A stretch of 64,000 nt of DNA from Streptomyces sp. LaPpAH-108 (GTDB lineage Bacteria > Actinomycetota > Actinomycetes > Streptomycetales > Streptomycetaceae). The notes beneath the pieces were generated by a model. It did not search any database. It was given only the letters and a program-made list of their open reading frames with translations, and had not been told where the DNA came from. The stretch covers positions 248,001-312,000 of the forward strand of contig NZ_KB891987.1 of NCBI RefSeq assembly GCF_000373625.1, in the 5' to 3' direction. Numbering within the stretch: position 1 is the first letter of the stretch; each line of letters opens with the position of its first letter. Shown here piece after piece: positions 27,337 to 36,531 of the stretch. The translations under genes and the position numbers were made by a program.

Positions 27337-28242
27337 GTGATCGAGGCCCGTCATCTCCGCGTCCTGCGCGCCGTCGCCACGACCGGCTCCTTCTCGGCCG
27401 CCGGCCGCGAACTGGGCTGCACCCAGCCCGCCGTGAGCCAGCAGATGAAGGCGCTCGAAGCCTCGGTCGGCACCCCGCTGCTGGTGCGCGGAGGCCGCGA
27501 AATGCGACTGACCCAGGCCGGAGAAGCCCTGGTCAGGCATGCTTCCGGCATCCTCGCCGGGCTCACCGCCGCCGAGGAGGAGGTCGCCGCCATCGCGGGC
27601 CTGAGGGCAGGCCGGGTCCGGCTCGTCTCCTTCCCGAGCGGCAGCTCCGCCCTGGTCCCGACCGCCCTGGCCGCCCTGCGCGCCGCCCACCCCGGCACCC
27701 GCGTCTCCCTGGAGGAGGCCGAGCCGCCGAAGTCCGTCGAGCTGCTGCGCGAGGGCGACTGCGACCTGGCCCTCGCCTTCCGCTACGCGGGCGCCGCCGC
27801 CGAGGAGTGGGACGACCTGGTCGTACGGCGGCTGCTGACGGACCGTCTGGTCGCCCTCGTCCCCGAGCGCCACCGGCTCGCCCGCGCCGACTCCGTCGCC
27901 ATCGGGGAACTGGCCGACGAGCCCTGGATCGCGGGCTGCCCCCGCTGCCGGGGCCAGCTGGTGCAGGTCTGCGAGGGCGCGGGCTTCACCCCGCGCATCG
28001 ACTTCGCCACCGACGACTACCCCGCGGTGATCGGCCTGGTCGGCGCCGGTCTCGGGGTCGCGGTGCTGCCACAGCTCGCGGTGGACTCGGTACGGCCCCG
28101 GGGCGTGCGCGTGGTCCGCCTCGAACCGGCGGTACGACGCGAGATCGTCGCCCTCACCCTCCCCGACCTGGCCCAGGTCCCGGCGGTGGCGGCGACACTG
28201 GAGCAACTGGCGAGGGCGGCCGAGGGGCTGGGGCGGCGGTAG
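27337..28242 (+). CDS. LysR-family transcriptional regulator
   Basis: A 301-residue regulator. The N-terminal winged helix reads HLRVLRAVATTGSFSAAGRELGCTQPAVSQQMKALEASVG and the C-terminal effector domain is about 90-295. There, GDCDLALAFRY, LTDRLVALVPERHRLA and GLVGAGLGVAVLPQLA are typical. TATGCT at 27325-27330 ends 6 nt before the GTG, so the message is probably leaderless. As is usual for LysR proteins, it may control the divergent gene (MOSC). It is convergent with whiD. Confidence 0.94.
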   Translation: MIEARHLRVLRAVATTGSFSAAGRELGCTQPAVSQQMKALEASVGTPLLVRGGREMRLTQAGEALVRHASGILAGLTAAEEEVAAIAGLRAGRVRLVSFPSGSSALVPTALAALRAAHPGTRVSLEEAEPPKSVELLREGDCDLALAFRYAGAAAEEWDDLVVRRLLTDRLVALVPERHRLARADSVAIGELADEPWIAGCPRCRGQLVQVCEGAGFTPRIDFATDDYPAVIGLVGAGLGVAVLPQLAVDSVRPRGVRVVRLEPAVRREIVALTLPDLAQVPAVAATLEQLARAAEGLGRR

Positions 28243-28390
28243 ACGCGCGGGGGCGCGCAGAGGGCACAGAGGGCTACGAGGAAGCGCGCGGGGCCGCTGG
28301 TCATGGGTGGTCCCACGGCTGGTCCACGGCACCAAGAGTCCGGGGCACGTCTGCTCGTGCCCCTCGGGAAGCGTATGGAGAAACGTTCCT

Positions 28391-28720
28391 TCATGTATGG
28401 GGGGTGGCGCTCCCACCGGTGGTCGTCGCCGACACCAGACGGTTGCGCGCCCGTCCCATCAGCTCCTCGCGCTCGTCCTCGGTGAGGCCGCCCCACACGC
28501 CGTACGGCTCCCGTACCGCCAGGGCGTGTGCCGCACATTCGGCCCGGACCGGGCACCTCATGCAGACCTCCTTGGCCGAGTTCTCACGAGCGCTCCGAGC
28601 CGCCCCGCGCTCGCCCTCCGGGTGGAAGAAGAGCGAGCTGTCCACCCCGCGGCAGGCTGCCAGCAGCTGCCAGTCCCACAGGTCCGCGTTCGGTCCGGGA
28701 AGGCGGGAGAAATCTGCCAT
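28391..28720 (-). CDS. whiD: WhiB-like iron-sulfur developmental regulator WhiD
   Basis: A 109-residue Wbl protein. Four cysteines that bind a [4Fe-4S] cluster are at 23, 53, 56 and 62 (AACRG; CMRCPVRAEC), followed by the GVWGG turn at 74-78 and a basic C-terminal helix, REELMGRARNRL. The start MADFSRLPGPNADLWDWQLL and position next to bldM identify WhiD, which is needed for late sporulation and septation in Streptomyces. Wbl proteins act with the primary sigma factor region 4. AAGGGG precedes the ATG by about 8 nt. It converges with the LysR gene. Confidence 0.95.
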   Translation of the reverse strand: MADFSRLPGPNADLWDWQLLAACRGVDSSLFFHPEGERGAARSARENSAKEVCMRCPVRAECAAHALAVREPYGVWGGLTEDEREELMGRARNRLVSATTTGGSATPHT

Positions 28721-29101
28721 TACGTGACCCCTTGTAGCCGTTCTGGGCGGATACGGTGCCTTCGACCGTACATCTCCGGTCTAAGGAGATGAAAATATGA
28801 CTCATTGCGAATCTAGCTCTAGACACCGTGAAATGGGAGCAAAAAGGTCTAAATGGGGCATGGGTTGTGATGAAACGGCGAGAGTCCGTCGGCCATGTCT
28901 CCACCGTGTCGGCCCCCTCACGTAGAGTGCCGAAGACAGCGTGTGGCCCCGTAACTCTTTCGAGTGACCGTCGTTGAGAGTGCGGAGGCGGTTGAAAACA
29001 CAAGTGCTCGGGCAGGCGTCCGAGACGGTCGACCGCACAGGTGACGATTCCGTACCAGCCTGGAGGCTCAAGGTGACGCGCATCAGCTGCGGAGGGCGGT
29101 C
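28721..29101. other. Divergent whiD-bldM regulatory region
   Basis: 381 bp without a gene, more AT-rich than its surroundings. It must hold promoters for both developmental genes. On the bldM side there is an exact sigma-BldN-type promoter. On the whiD side a 7-bp inverted repeat, CATCTCC/GGAGATG, flanks GGTCTAA (28771-28791), and GGTCTAA recurs at 28846-28852; these could be activator sites. I see no additional ORF that looks coding. Confidence 0.7.
28950..28977 (+). promoter_or_regulatory. Sigma-BldN-type promoter of bldM
   Basis: CGTAAC (28950-28955) and CGTTGA (28972-28977) are separated by exactly 16 bp. This is the published sigma-BldN consensus CGTAAC-N16-CGTTGA, and bldM is a known sigma-BldN target. 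The expected transcription start is near 28984, leaving a leader of about 118 nt before the ATG of bldM. Confidence 0.9.
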
Positions 29102-29713
29102 ATGACATCCGTCCTCGTCTGCGACGACTCCCCGCTTGCCCGAGAGGCGCTCCGCCGCGCGGTCGCGACCGTGCCCGGCGTCGAGCGCGTGACGACGGCT
29201 GCCAACGGCGAGGAAGTCCTCCGCCGCTGGGGTGCCGACCGCTCCGACCTCATTCTCATGGATGTCCGCATGCCCGGCCTGGGCGGTGTCGAGACCGTGC
29301 GTCGGCTGCTGTCCGCCGACCCGGGCGCGCGGATCATCATGCTCACCGTCGCCGAGGACCTGGACGGCGTGGCGCTCGCCGTCGCCGCCGGGGCGCGGGG
29401 CTATCTGCACAAGGACGCCTCGCGCGCCGAACTGCGGGCCACCGTGACGCAGGCCCTCGCCGACCCGACCTGGCGGCTGGCCCCGCGCCGGCTGCGCTCG
29501 GCCGAGATGGGGGCCGCCCCCACGCTCACCGCGCGGGAGATCCAGGTCCTCGAGGGCATGAGTCACGGCCGCTCCAACGCCGAGATCGGCCGCGAGCTGT
29601 TCCTCTCCGAGGACACCGTCAAGACCCACGCCCGGCGCCTGTTCAAGAAGCTCGGCGCCTCCGACCGCGCCCACGCGGTGGCGCTCGGCTTCCGCTGGGG
29701 TCTGGTCCGCTAG
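29102..29713 (+). CDS. bldM: Atypical response regulator BldM
   Basis: A 203-residue NarL/FixJ-type regulator needed for aerial hyphae and, with WhiI, for sporulation genes. The receiver domain (1-120) has the acidic pair D8-D9, the would-be phosphoacceptor D54 in LILMDVRMPG and K104 in YLHKDA. BldM is known to work without phosphorylation of this Asp. The LuxR-type helix-turn-helix (about 140-200) reads LTAREIQVLEGMSHGRSNAEIGRELFLSEDTVKTHARRLFKKLGASDR. No partner kinase gene is adjacent. Transcription is from the sigma-BldN promoter upstream. Confidence 0.96.
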   Translation: MTSVLVCDDSPLAREALRRAVATVPGVERVTTAANGEEVLRRWGADRSDLILMDVRMPGLGGVETVRRLLSADPGARIIMLTVAEDLDGVALAVAAGARGYLHKDASRAELRATVTQALADPTWRLAPRRLRSAEMGAAPTLTAREIQVLEGMSHGRSNAEIGRELFLSEDTVKTHARRLFKKLGASDRAHAVALGFRWGLVR

Positions 29714-31200
29714 GACATGCGCGGCGGCGGTGCCCCGGGCCGCCACCCGTCGCTCCCCGCCTGCCGGTCGGCGGGCGGGGCGGAGCGGGTGGACGGGGGC
29801 TCGCGCCCCCAGCTGTCTTCGCGTTCTTCCCGCCTTCCCCTGCGGCGCGGTGCTGTCGGCCGCGTGACGGTGGTGGCGTACGGGGGCTGTCCGAGGGGCT
29901 TTCGCTGTGGGCTCGGTCCTGCGATCGGCGTCCGGAGGTGGGCTGTGATGCGGTCACCTGGCGGTGGGCTGGGGCGGTTGGCTGCCGGTGCCGGTGTCGT
30001 GGGGTGGGGGCGGTCACGTGACGGTGAGCGTTCGTGCCGGGGGGCGGCGGTGCGGGGGTCGGCGGTGCCGGGTGGGGCGGGGCGACGTGGTGGGTCGGCA
30101 CGTGGTGCGTCGATACATGGCGGGTCGTCACGTGGTGGGTTGCCACAGGGTGTGAGGCCACGTGGTGGGGTGGCACATGGTGGGTCCGCACATGGGGCGA
30201 GGTCATGTGGTGTGGTGCCGCGGAGTGGGTCGGCACCTGGGACGACGCTATGTGTTGGGGCGCCACAGGGTAGGCAGCCACAGGGCGCGGCGCCACGTAG
30301 TGGGGCGGCACACGGTGGACCCGCGCATGGGGCTAGGTCATGTGGTGGGGTGCCACGGGGTGGGCAGCCACAGGGCGCGGCGCCACGTAGTGGGGCGGCA
30401 CACGGTGGACCCGCGCATGGGGCTAGGTCATGTGGTGGGGTGCCACGGGGTGGGCAGCCACAGGGCGCGACGCCACGTAGTGGGGTGGCACATGGTGCGA
30501 CGACACATGGCGGGTCGGCCCGCGGCACGTCGGCACATGGGGCGTTGCTACATGGACATGGGGCGTTGCTACATGGCGCGTCCGCACATGGAGGTCGGCT
30601 CCACGGCGGGTCTGGTGCGTCGGCACATGAGGGTCGGCTCCATGGTGCTTGGCCACGCGGGGTCGGCGGTGCTTGGCCACGCGGGGTTGATACGCCGGGC
30701 GTGTGCCCCCGGGCTCGGGCGCAGGGTGTCCGGTGGCGCTGTGTGTGGCTGGACGGTGCTTCGTCGCAGAGGGTGCGAGGTGTTTCGCCGCGAGCCGGTC
30801 GGTCGGGTGGTCGCCGGGCAGCGGGCGGGAGGCCCGTGCGGGTTCGGCCGTATGACGTCCCGCCGCACAGCGGTGCGCCGCAGAATGTGCGGCCACATGG
30901 TGCGTACCCCCACGGCGATGGCCACGGCCACAGCCTCGGGGCACACGCCGCCCGAGCACACAGCTCGTACCCCCACGGTGAAGGCCACTGCCACAGCCTC
31001 GGATCACACCTAGCTCGAACACACAGGCCGTACCCCCACACCCCCCAGCCGTGCTGTATTCCGCCACCACATACCTGCCGCCCCCGCCCCACTCCGTCCA
31101 CCCCGGAGGGTGCCCGCTCCGTGTTTTCCTGGGGATGCCGCATCCTTGAGGTGTGGAGTCTCTCGGGGAGTCGGTCAAGCGGAAGGGGAGGGTGCGGCGG
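29714..31200. other. Repeat-filled 1.5 kb spacer between bldM and shbA
   Basis: Long frames run through this stretch on both strands (29717-31204 plus and 29710-31608 minus). They would encode low-complexity Gly/Arg/Ser/His or Pro/Cys/Ala peptides with no fold, and they follow from 15-bp repeats. I do not call a gene here. The core 30080-30690 is a minisatellite; the flanks are diverged versions of the same motifs, with two near-identical CACGGCGATGGCCAC / CACGGTGAAGGCCAC blocks near 30910 and 30975. The shbA promoter must lie near 31100-31190. Confidence 0.7.
30080..30690. repeat. 15-bp minisatellite with 90-bp higher-order copies
   Basis: Units of about 15 bp of the form CAC-GTG-GTG-GGT-CGG recur about 40 times with drift (CACATGG and CACGTGG cores). 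Within it, 30273-30362 and 30363-30452 are identical 90-bp tandem copies, followed by a third copy from 30453 that diverges after about 25 bp. Identity of the 90-mers points to recent duplication. It lies between two developmental regulator genes that are usually close neighbours. Confidence 0.88.
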
Positions 31201-31881
31201 ATGACTGCTGCGGGCGCACCTGCTCATAACGCTTCGGTGCACAACCACGAACGCGATGCGACGGACCGGACGGCCGCAAGGCACCATGGACCGATGCGCG
31301 ACGAGGAGGCGAGCACGGCTCACGGGGCGATCGGCGCCCTGGTGCACCGTGCCGTCGACGGGGACGAGCAGGCCACGCACGATCTGCTCGCGCACGTCCA
31401 CCCCCTCGCCCTGCGCTATTGCCGTACGCGCCTGTCCCGGCTGCCCGGCGACGCGCGCCACTTCGTCGAGGACCTCGCGCAAGAGGTCTGCGTCGCGGTG
31501 CTGCTCGCCCTGCCGCGCTACCGCGACACCGGCCGCCCCTTCGAGGCGTTCGTCTTCGCCATCGCCTCGCACAAGGTCGCCGACCTCCAGCGCGCCGCGA
31601 TGCGGCACCCGGGGTCCACGGCCGTCCCCTCGGACGAGATGCCCGAGCGCCCCGACGACTCCCTCGGCCCCGAGGAGCGCGCCCTGCTCAGCAGCGACGC
31701 GGCCTGGGCCAAGAAGCTGCTGGCCAACCTGCCCGAGAACCAGCGCGAACTGTTGCTGCTGCGTATCGCCGTCGGCTTGACCGCGGAGGAGACGGGGCAG
31801 ATGTTGGGAATGTCACCAGGAGCGGTACGGGTGGCGCAGCACCGCGCGCTGAGCAGGCTGCGCGCGCTGGCCGAGCAGTAG
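31201..31881 (+). CDS. shbA: ECF sigma factor ShbA
   Basis: A sigma-70 family protein of 226 residues from ATG 31201, or 195 from ATG 31294. Region 2 is [41 protein letters not shown] with [18 protein letters not shown]. Region 4 is [45 protein letters not shown]. Position beside bldM and guaB and the [11 protein letters not shown] region identify ShbA, the ECF sigma factor that transcribes hrdB, the gene for the principal sigma factor, in Streptomyces. GGGGAGGG about 9 nt upstream favours 31201. No anti-sigma gene is adjacent, as expected for this group. Confidence 0.9.
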   Translation: MTAAGAPAHNASVHNHERDATDRTAARHHGPMRDEEASTAHGAIGALVHRAVDGDEQATHDLLAHVHPLALRYCRTRLSRLPGDARHFVEDLAQEVCVAVLLALPRYRDTGRPFEAFVFAIASHKVADLQRAAMRHPGSTAVPSDEMPERPDDSLGPEERALLSSDAAWAKKLLANLPENQRELLLLRIAVGLTAEETGQMLGMSPGAVRVAQHRALSRLRALAEQ

Positions 31882-32089
31882 CCCGTACACCGCCCCGGGA
31901 CGGTCCGCCGGTGCCGGGGCACGACCGGCCGGTGCGGAGCGAAAAGCGGTGGTGGGGCGGCCGGAGAGGCCGCCCGAGCAGACCGGGTGCGAGCCCGTGC
32001 GTGAACGCCCGCGCCACCGTTTCCGTACGAAAATACGAAGCCCGCGGTGCCCCCGTAGCGTGGAATTTGCTGGCGACACTTCCCGTTAG

Positions 32090-33640
<1,551 letters not shown>

Positions 33641-33662
33641 CCCGCACCCACGCGGAGCACCT

Positions 33663-33701
33663 GACGAGGGCGGTCCCGGTTCCACCGGGGCCGCCCTCGT
33701 C
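33663..33701 (+). terminator. Terminator after guaB
   Basis: GACGAGGGCGG and CCGCCCTCGTC pair outside, and CCCGGT/ACCGGG inside, with one T-G wobble and a TCC loop, giving an 18-bp stem 22 bp after the guaB stop. It separates guaB from guaB3, which has its own -10-like GATACT at 33715-33720. Confidence 0.85.
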
Positions 33702-33752
33702 ATGGGTGTCGGGGATACTGGAAGAGCCGAAACGCAAGAGGAAAGGCATGAC

Positions 33753-34877
33753 GTGACTGAGATCGAGATCGGGCGCGGCAAGCGCGGCCGCCGGGCGTAC
33801 GCCTTCGACGACATCGCCGTCGTCCCCAGCCGCCGCACGCGAGACCCGAAGGAGGTCTCGATCGCCTGGCAGATCGACGCCTACCGTTTCGAGCTGCCGT
33901 TCCTGGCCGCTCCCATGGACTCGGTGGTCTCCCCGGCCACCGCGATCCGCATCGGTGAGCTGGGCGGGCTCGGCGTCCTCAATCTGGAGGGTCTGTGGAC
34001 CCGCCACGAGGACCCGCAGGCGCTGCTCGACGAGATCACCGAGCTGCCGGACGAGCTGGCCACCCGCCGCCTCCAGGAGATCTACGCGGCTCCCATCAAG
34101 GAGGAGCTGATCGGCCAGCGCATCAAGGAGGTGCGCGACTCCGGCGTGGTCACGGCGGCGGCGCTCTCCCCGCAGCGCACGGCGCAGTTCTCCAAGGCGG
34201 TCGTCGACGCGGGTGTGGACATCTTCGTCATCCGGGGTACGACCGTCTCCGCGGAGCACGTGTCGTCCTCGCACGAGCCGCTGAACCTGAAGCAGTTCAT
34301 CTACGAGCTGGACGTCCCGGTGATCGTGGGCGGCTGCGCCACGTACACCGCCGCGCTGCACCTGATGCGCACCGGTGCGGCCGGTGTGCTGGTGGGCTTC
34401 GGCGGCGGCGCCGCGCACACCACGCGCAACGTGCTCGGCATCCAGGTGCCGATGGCGACGGCGGTCGCCGACGTGGCGGCGGCCCGCCGTGACTACATGG
34501 ACGAGTCCGGCGGCCGGTACGTGCACGTGATCGCGGACGGCGGTGTCGGCTGGTCCGGCGACCTGCCGAAGGCGATCGCCTGCGGTGCCGACGCGGTCAT
34601 GATGGGCTCCCCGCTGGCCCGCGCCACCGACGCGCCCGGCCGTGGTCACCACTGGGGCATGGAGGCGGTGAACGAGGAACTGCCGCGCGGCAAGAAGGTC
34701 GACCTCGGCACCGTCGGCACCCTGGAGGAAGTCCTCACCGGCCCCTCCCACACCCCCGACGGCTCGATGAACTTCTTCGGCGCCCTGCGCCGCGCCATGG
34801 CCACCACCGGCTACAGCGAACTGAAGGAGTTCCAGCGCGTCGAGGTCACGGTGGCGGACAGCCAGCACCGCCGCTGA
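33753..34877 (+). CDS. guaB3: GuaB3 family IMP dehydrogenase-related protein
   Basis: A 374-residue IMPDH/GMPR-fold protein without CBS domains, found beside guaB throughout actinobacteria. It starts EIEIGRGKRGRRAYAFDDIAVVPSRRTRDP and shows PFLAAPMDSVVSPATA, GGCATYTAALHLMRTGAAGVLVGFGGGAAHTTRNVLG and VIADGGVGWSGDLPKAIACGADAVMMG. The IMPDH catalytic Cys loop (GSIC) is replaced by GGGAAHTT, so the reaction is not standard IMP oxidation; the role is not settled. GTG 33753 has GAGGAAAG upstream. A strong terminator follows the stop. Confidence 0.93.
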   Translation: MTEIEIGRGKRGRRAYAFDDIAVVPSRRTRDPKEVSIAWQIDAYRFELPFLAAPMDSVVSPATAIRIGELGGLGVLNLEGLWTRHEDPQALLDEITELPDELATRRLQEIYAAPIKEELIGQRIKEVRDSGVVTAAALSPQRTAQFSKAVVDAGVDIFVIRGTTVSAEHVSSSHEPLNLKQFIYELDVPVIVGGCATYTAALHLMRTGAAGVLVGFGGGAAHTTRNVLGIQVPMATAVADVAAARRDYMDESGGRYVHVIADGGVGWSGDLPKAIACGADAVMMGSPLARATDAPGRGHHWGMEAVNEELPRGKKVDLGTVGTLEEVLTGPSHTPDGSMNFFGALRRAMATTGYSELKEFQRVEVTVADSQHRR

Positions 34878-34895
34878 CACGCTCCCTGACCTGCG

Positions 34896-34929
34896 AAAAG
34901 GGCCCGGCCTGCGAAGGCCGGGCCCTTTT
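34896..34929 (+). terminator. Intrinsic terminator after guaB3
   Basis: A 15-bp perfect stem, AAAAGGGCCCGGCCT and AGGCCGGGCCCTTTT, with a GCGA loop and the T-run built into the 3' arm. It ends 93 bp before the stop of the convergent dehydrogenase gene and has an A-run on the other side, so it may work in both directions. Confidence 0.95.
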
Positions 34930-35021
34930 GCGTACCCAGTGGTCGGTACGTCACCGCAAGCCCACTCGCTGGGAACGGACCCGTCTGTGGATGGTGAACC
35001 TCCGCTCCCGCGCGCCCCCCT

Positions 35022-36230
35022 TCACAACCGGTGCGCCGCCCCCGTCGGAGTGACGCCCCTCGTGTCCAGCAGGAGCTGGGCCTTCACCGAGAGGCCCTGG
35101 AGGTCGTAGGTGCGGTGGGGCTGGAGGAGGATCGTGAGGTCGGCGTCGGCCGCCGCTTCGTAGAGGGAGTCGGCGCGGGGGACCGGGTGGTTCAGGACGC
35201 TCCAGGAGGGGACCAGCGGGTCGTGGTAGCTGACGGAGGCGCCCAGTTCCATCAGGTGGAGGGCGATCTCGCGCGCGGGGGAGCCCTGCTGGTCGGCGAG
35301 GTCGGCCTTGTAGGTGACGCCGAGCAGGAGCACGCGCGCGCCCCGGGCGGACTTGCCGTGCTCGTTGAGGAGGGCGGCGGCGCGCTGGACGACGTAGCCG
35401 GGCATCCGGCTGTTGACCTGCTGGGCCAGCTCCACCATGCGCAGACCCCGGCTCGTGTGGCCGGTGAGGTCCTGCGGGACGGAGTGGCCGCCGACACCGG
35501 GGCCCGGCCGGAACGCCTGGAAGCCGAACGGCTTGGTCTCCGCGCAGCGCACGACGTCCCACAGGTCGATGCCCAGCTCGTGGCAGAGGACGGCCATCTC
35601 GTTGACGAGCGCGATGTTGACGTGCCGGAAGTTGGTCTCCAGGAGCTGGACGGTCTCGGCCTCGCGCAGCCCGCGCGCGCGGACGACCTTGTCGGTGAGC
35701 CGTCCGTAGAAGGCGGCGGCCGATTCGGTGCAGGCGGGGGTGAGGCCGCCGATGACCCGGGGGGTGCCCGCGGGGGTGCGGTCGCGGTTGCCCGGGTCCA
35801 CCCGGCTGGGTGAATAGGCGAGGTGGAAGTCGCGTCCGGCGCGCAGCCCGGAGCCGCGTTCCAGCAGGGGGCGCAGGAAGTCCTCGGTGGTCCCGGGCAG
35901 GACGGGCGACTCCAGGACGACCGTGGTGTGCGGGCGCAGCTGTCCGGCCAGGGCGCGGGCGGCGGCCTCGACCTGGCTGAGGTCGGGGGAGCCGTCGGCG
36001 CCGCGCGGGGTCGGCGCGCAGATGACGGCGGTGCGGACGCGGCAGAGCTGGGCGGGGTCGGTGCCGGGACGGAAGCCCGTGGAGCGCATCCGGCGCAGCT
36101 CGGCGGGGCTGAGCGAGCCCGCCTCGGGTCCGGTGGAGTAGCCGATGGTCGGGATGCCTGCGGCGACGGCGGCCTGGGCCAGCGGCAGGCCGTAGGGACC
36201 GAGTCCGATGACGGCGAGGTCTGCGGGCAT
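35022..36230 (-). CDS. Nucleotide-sugar dehydrogenase family protein lacking catalytic residues
   Basis: A 402-residue protein of the UDP-glucose/UDP-ManNAc dehydrogenase family. The Rossmann motif is DLAVIGLGPYGLPLAQAAV, the middle domain shows ETNFRHVNIALVNEMAVLC and ETKPFGFQAFRPGPGVGGHS, and the C-terminal domain shows VLLLGVTYKADLADQQGSPA. In working enzymes the last loop reads GGHC or GGSC with the nucleophilic Cys; here it is Ser250. The active-site Lys of E-x-x-K-L is Gln195, and the Asn of E-N-x-F-R is Thr199. Two-step oxidation to a uronic acid is therefore unlikely. It may be a pseudoenzyme or perform another reaction. It stands alone, convergent with guaB3. Confidence 0.85.
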   Translation of the reverse strand: MPADLAVIGLGPYGLPLAQAAVAAGIPTIGYSTGPEAGSLSPAELRRMRSTGFRPGTDPAQLCRVRTAVICAPTPRGADGSPDLSQVEAAARALAGQLRPHTTVVLESPVLPGTTEDFLRPLLERGSGLRAGRDFHLAYSPSRVDPGNRDRTPAGTPRVIGGLTPACTESAAAFYGRLTDKVVRARGLREAETVQLLETNFRHVNIALVNEMAVLCHELGIDLWDVVRCAETKPFGFQAFRPGPGVGGHSVPQDLTGHTSRGLRMVELAQQVNSRMPGYVVQRAAALLNEHGKSARGARVLLLGVTYKADLADQQGSPAREIALHLMELGASVSYHDPLVPSWSVLNHPVPRADSLYEAAADADLTILLQPHRTYDLQGLSVKAQLLLDTRGVTPTGAAHRL

Positions 36231-36531
36231 GGCGTGGGCCGTCCTTCCCGTTAGCCGAAGTGGGACAGGTGCGCAAGCGGTGTGGACCGGCTGAGCGAGC
36301 GCACTGTCAGACTAGGTACAAATATGACCGTTATGTGTGATTGTGTTCGTGTGTCTTCCGTGTCATGCGTGTCATGCGAGGGATACGGGGGAGTTGTCCA
36401 CAGGGCGAAAGTCCGTGGTGGCTGAAGCCGCGCGGGGCGGTCAGAATTTGGGCATGAGGAGGGGGTGAACCGGGCTTCGCCCACCGGGTGCGGCCGACGC
36501 GAGCGGGTTCTGCGAGGAGCGGGAGGCAGCG
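36231..36531. other. Divergent spacer with tandem 9-mer and DnaA-box match
   Basis: 301 bp without a gene between the dehydrogenase and glpD. It is AT-rich around 36310-36350 (GTACAAATATGACCGTTATG). CGTGTCATG occurs twice in tandem at 36359-36376. TTGTCCACA at 36394-36402 equals the preferred Streptomyces DnaA box. It must contain the promoters for both flanking genes. Confidence 0.6.

Noticed and set aside
26639-27340. 233-codon plus-strand ORF antisense to the MOSC gene
   Set aside because: The MOSC frame has the family Cys and conserved motifs; the antisense frame is a GC-bias artefact.
29717-31204. 495-codon plus-strand ORF between bldM and shbA
   Set aside because: It is built from 15-bp repeats that stay open in several frames, has no fold or family, and its codon use does not differ from the other frames. 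It is listed as a repeat region.
29710-31608. 632-codon minus-strand ORF with Pro/Cys/Ala repeats
   Set aside because: It is antisense to the same minisatellite and runs into the antisense of shbA; the composition follows from the repeat, not from selection on a protein.
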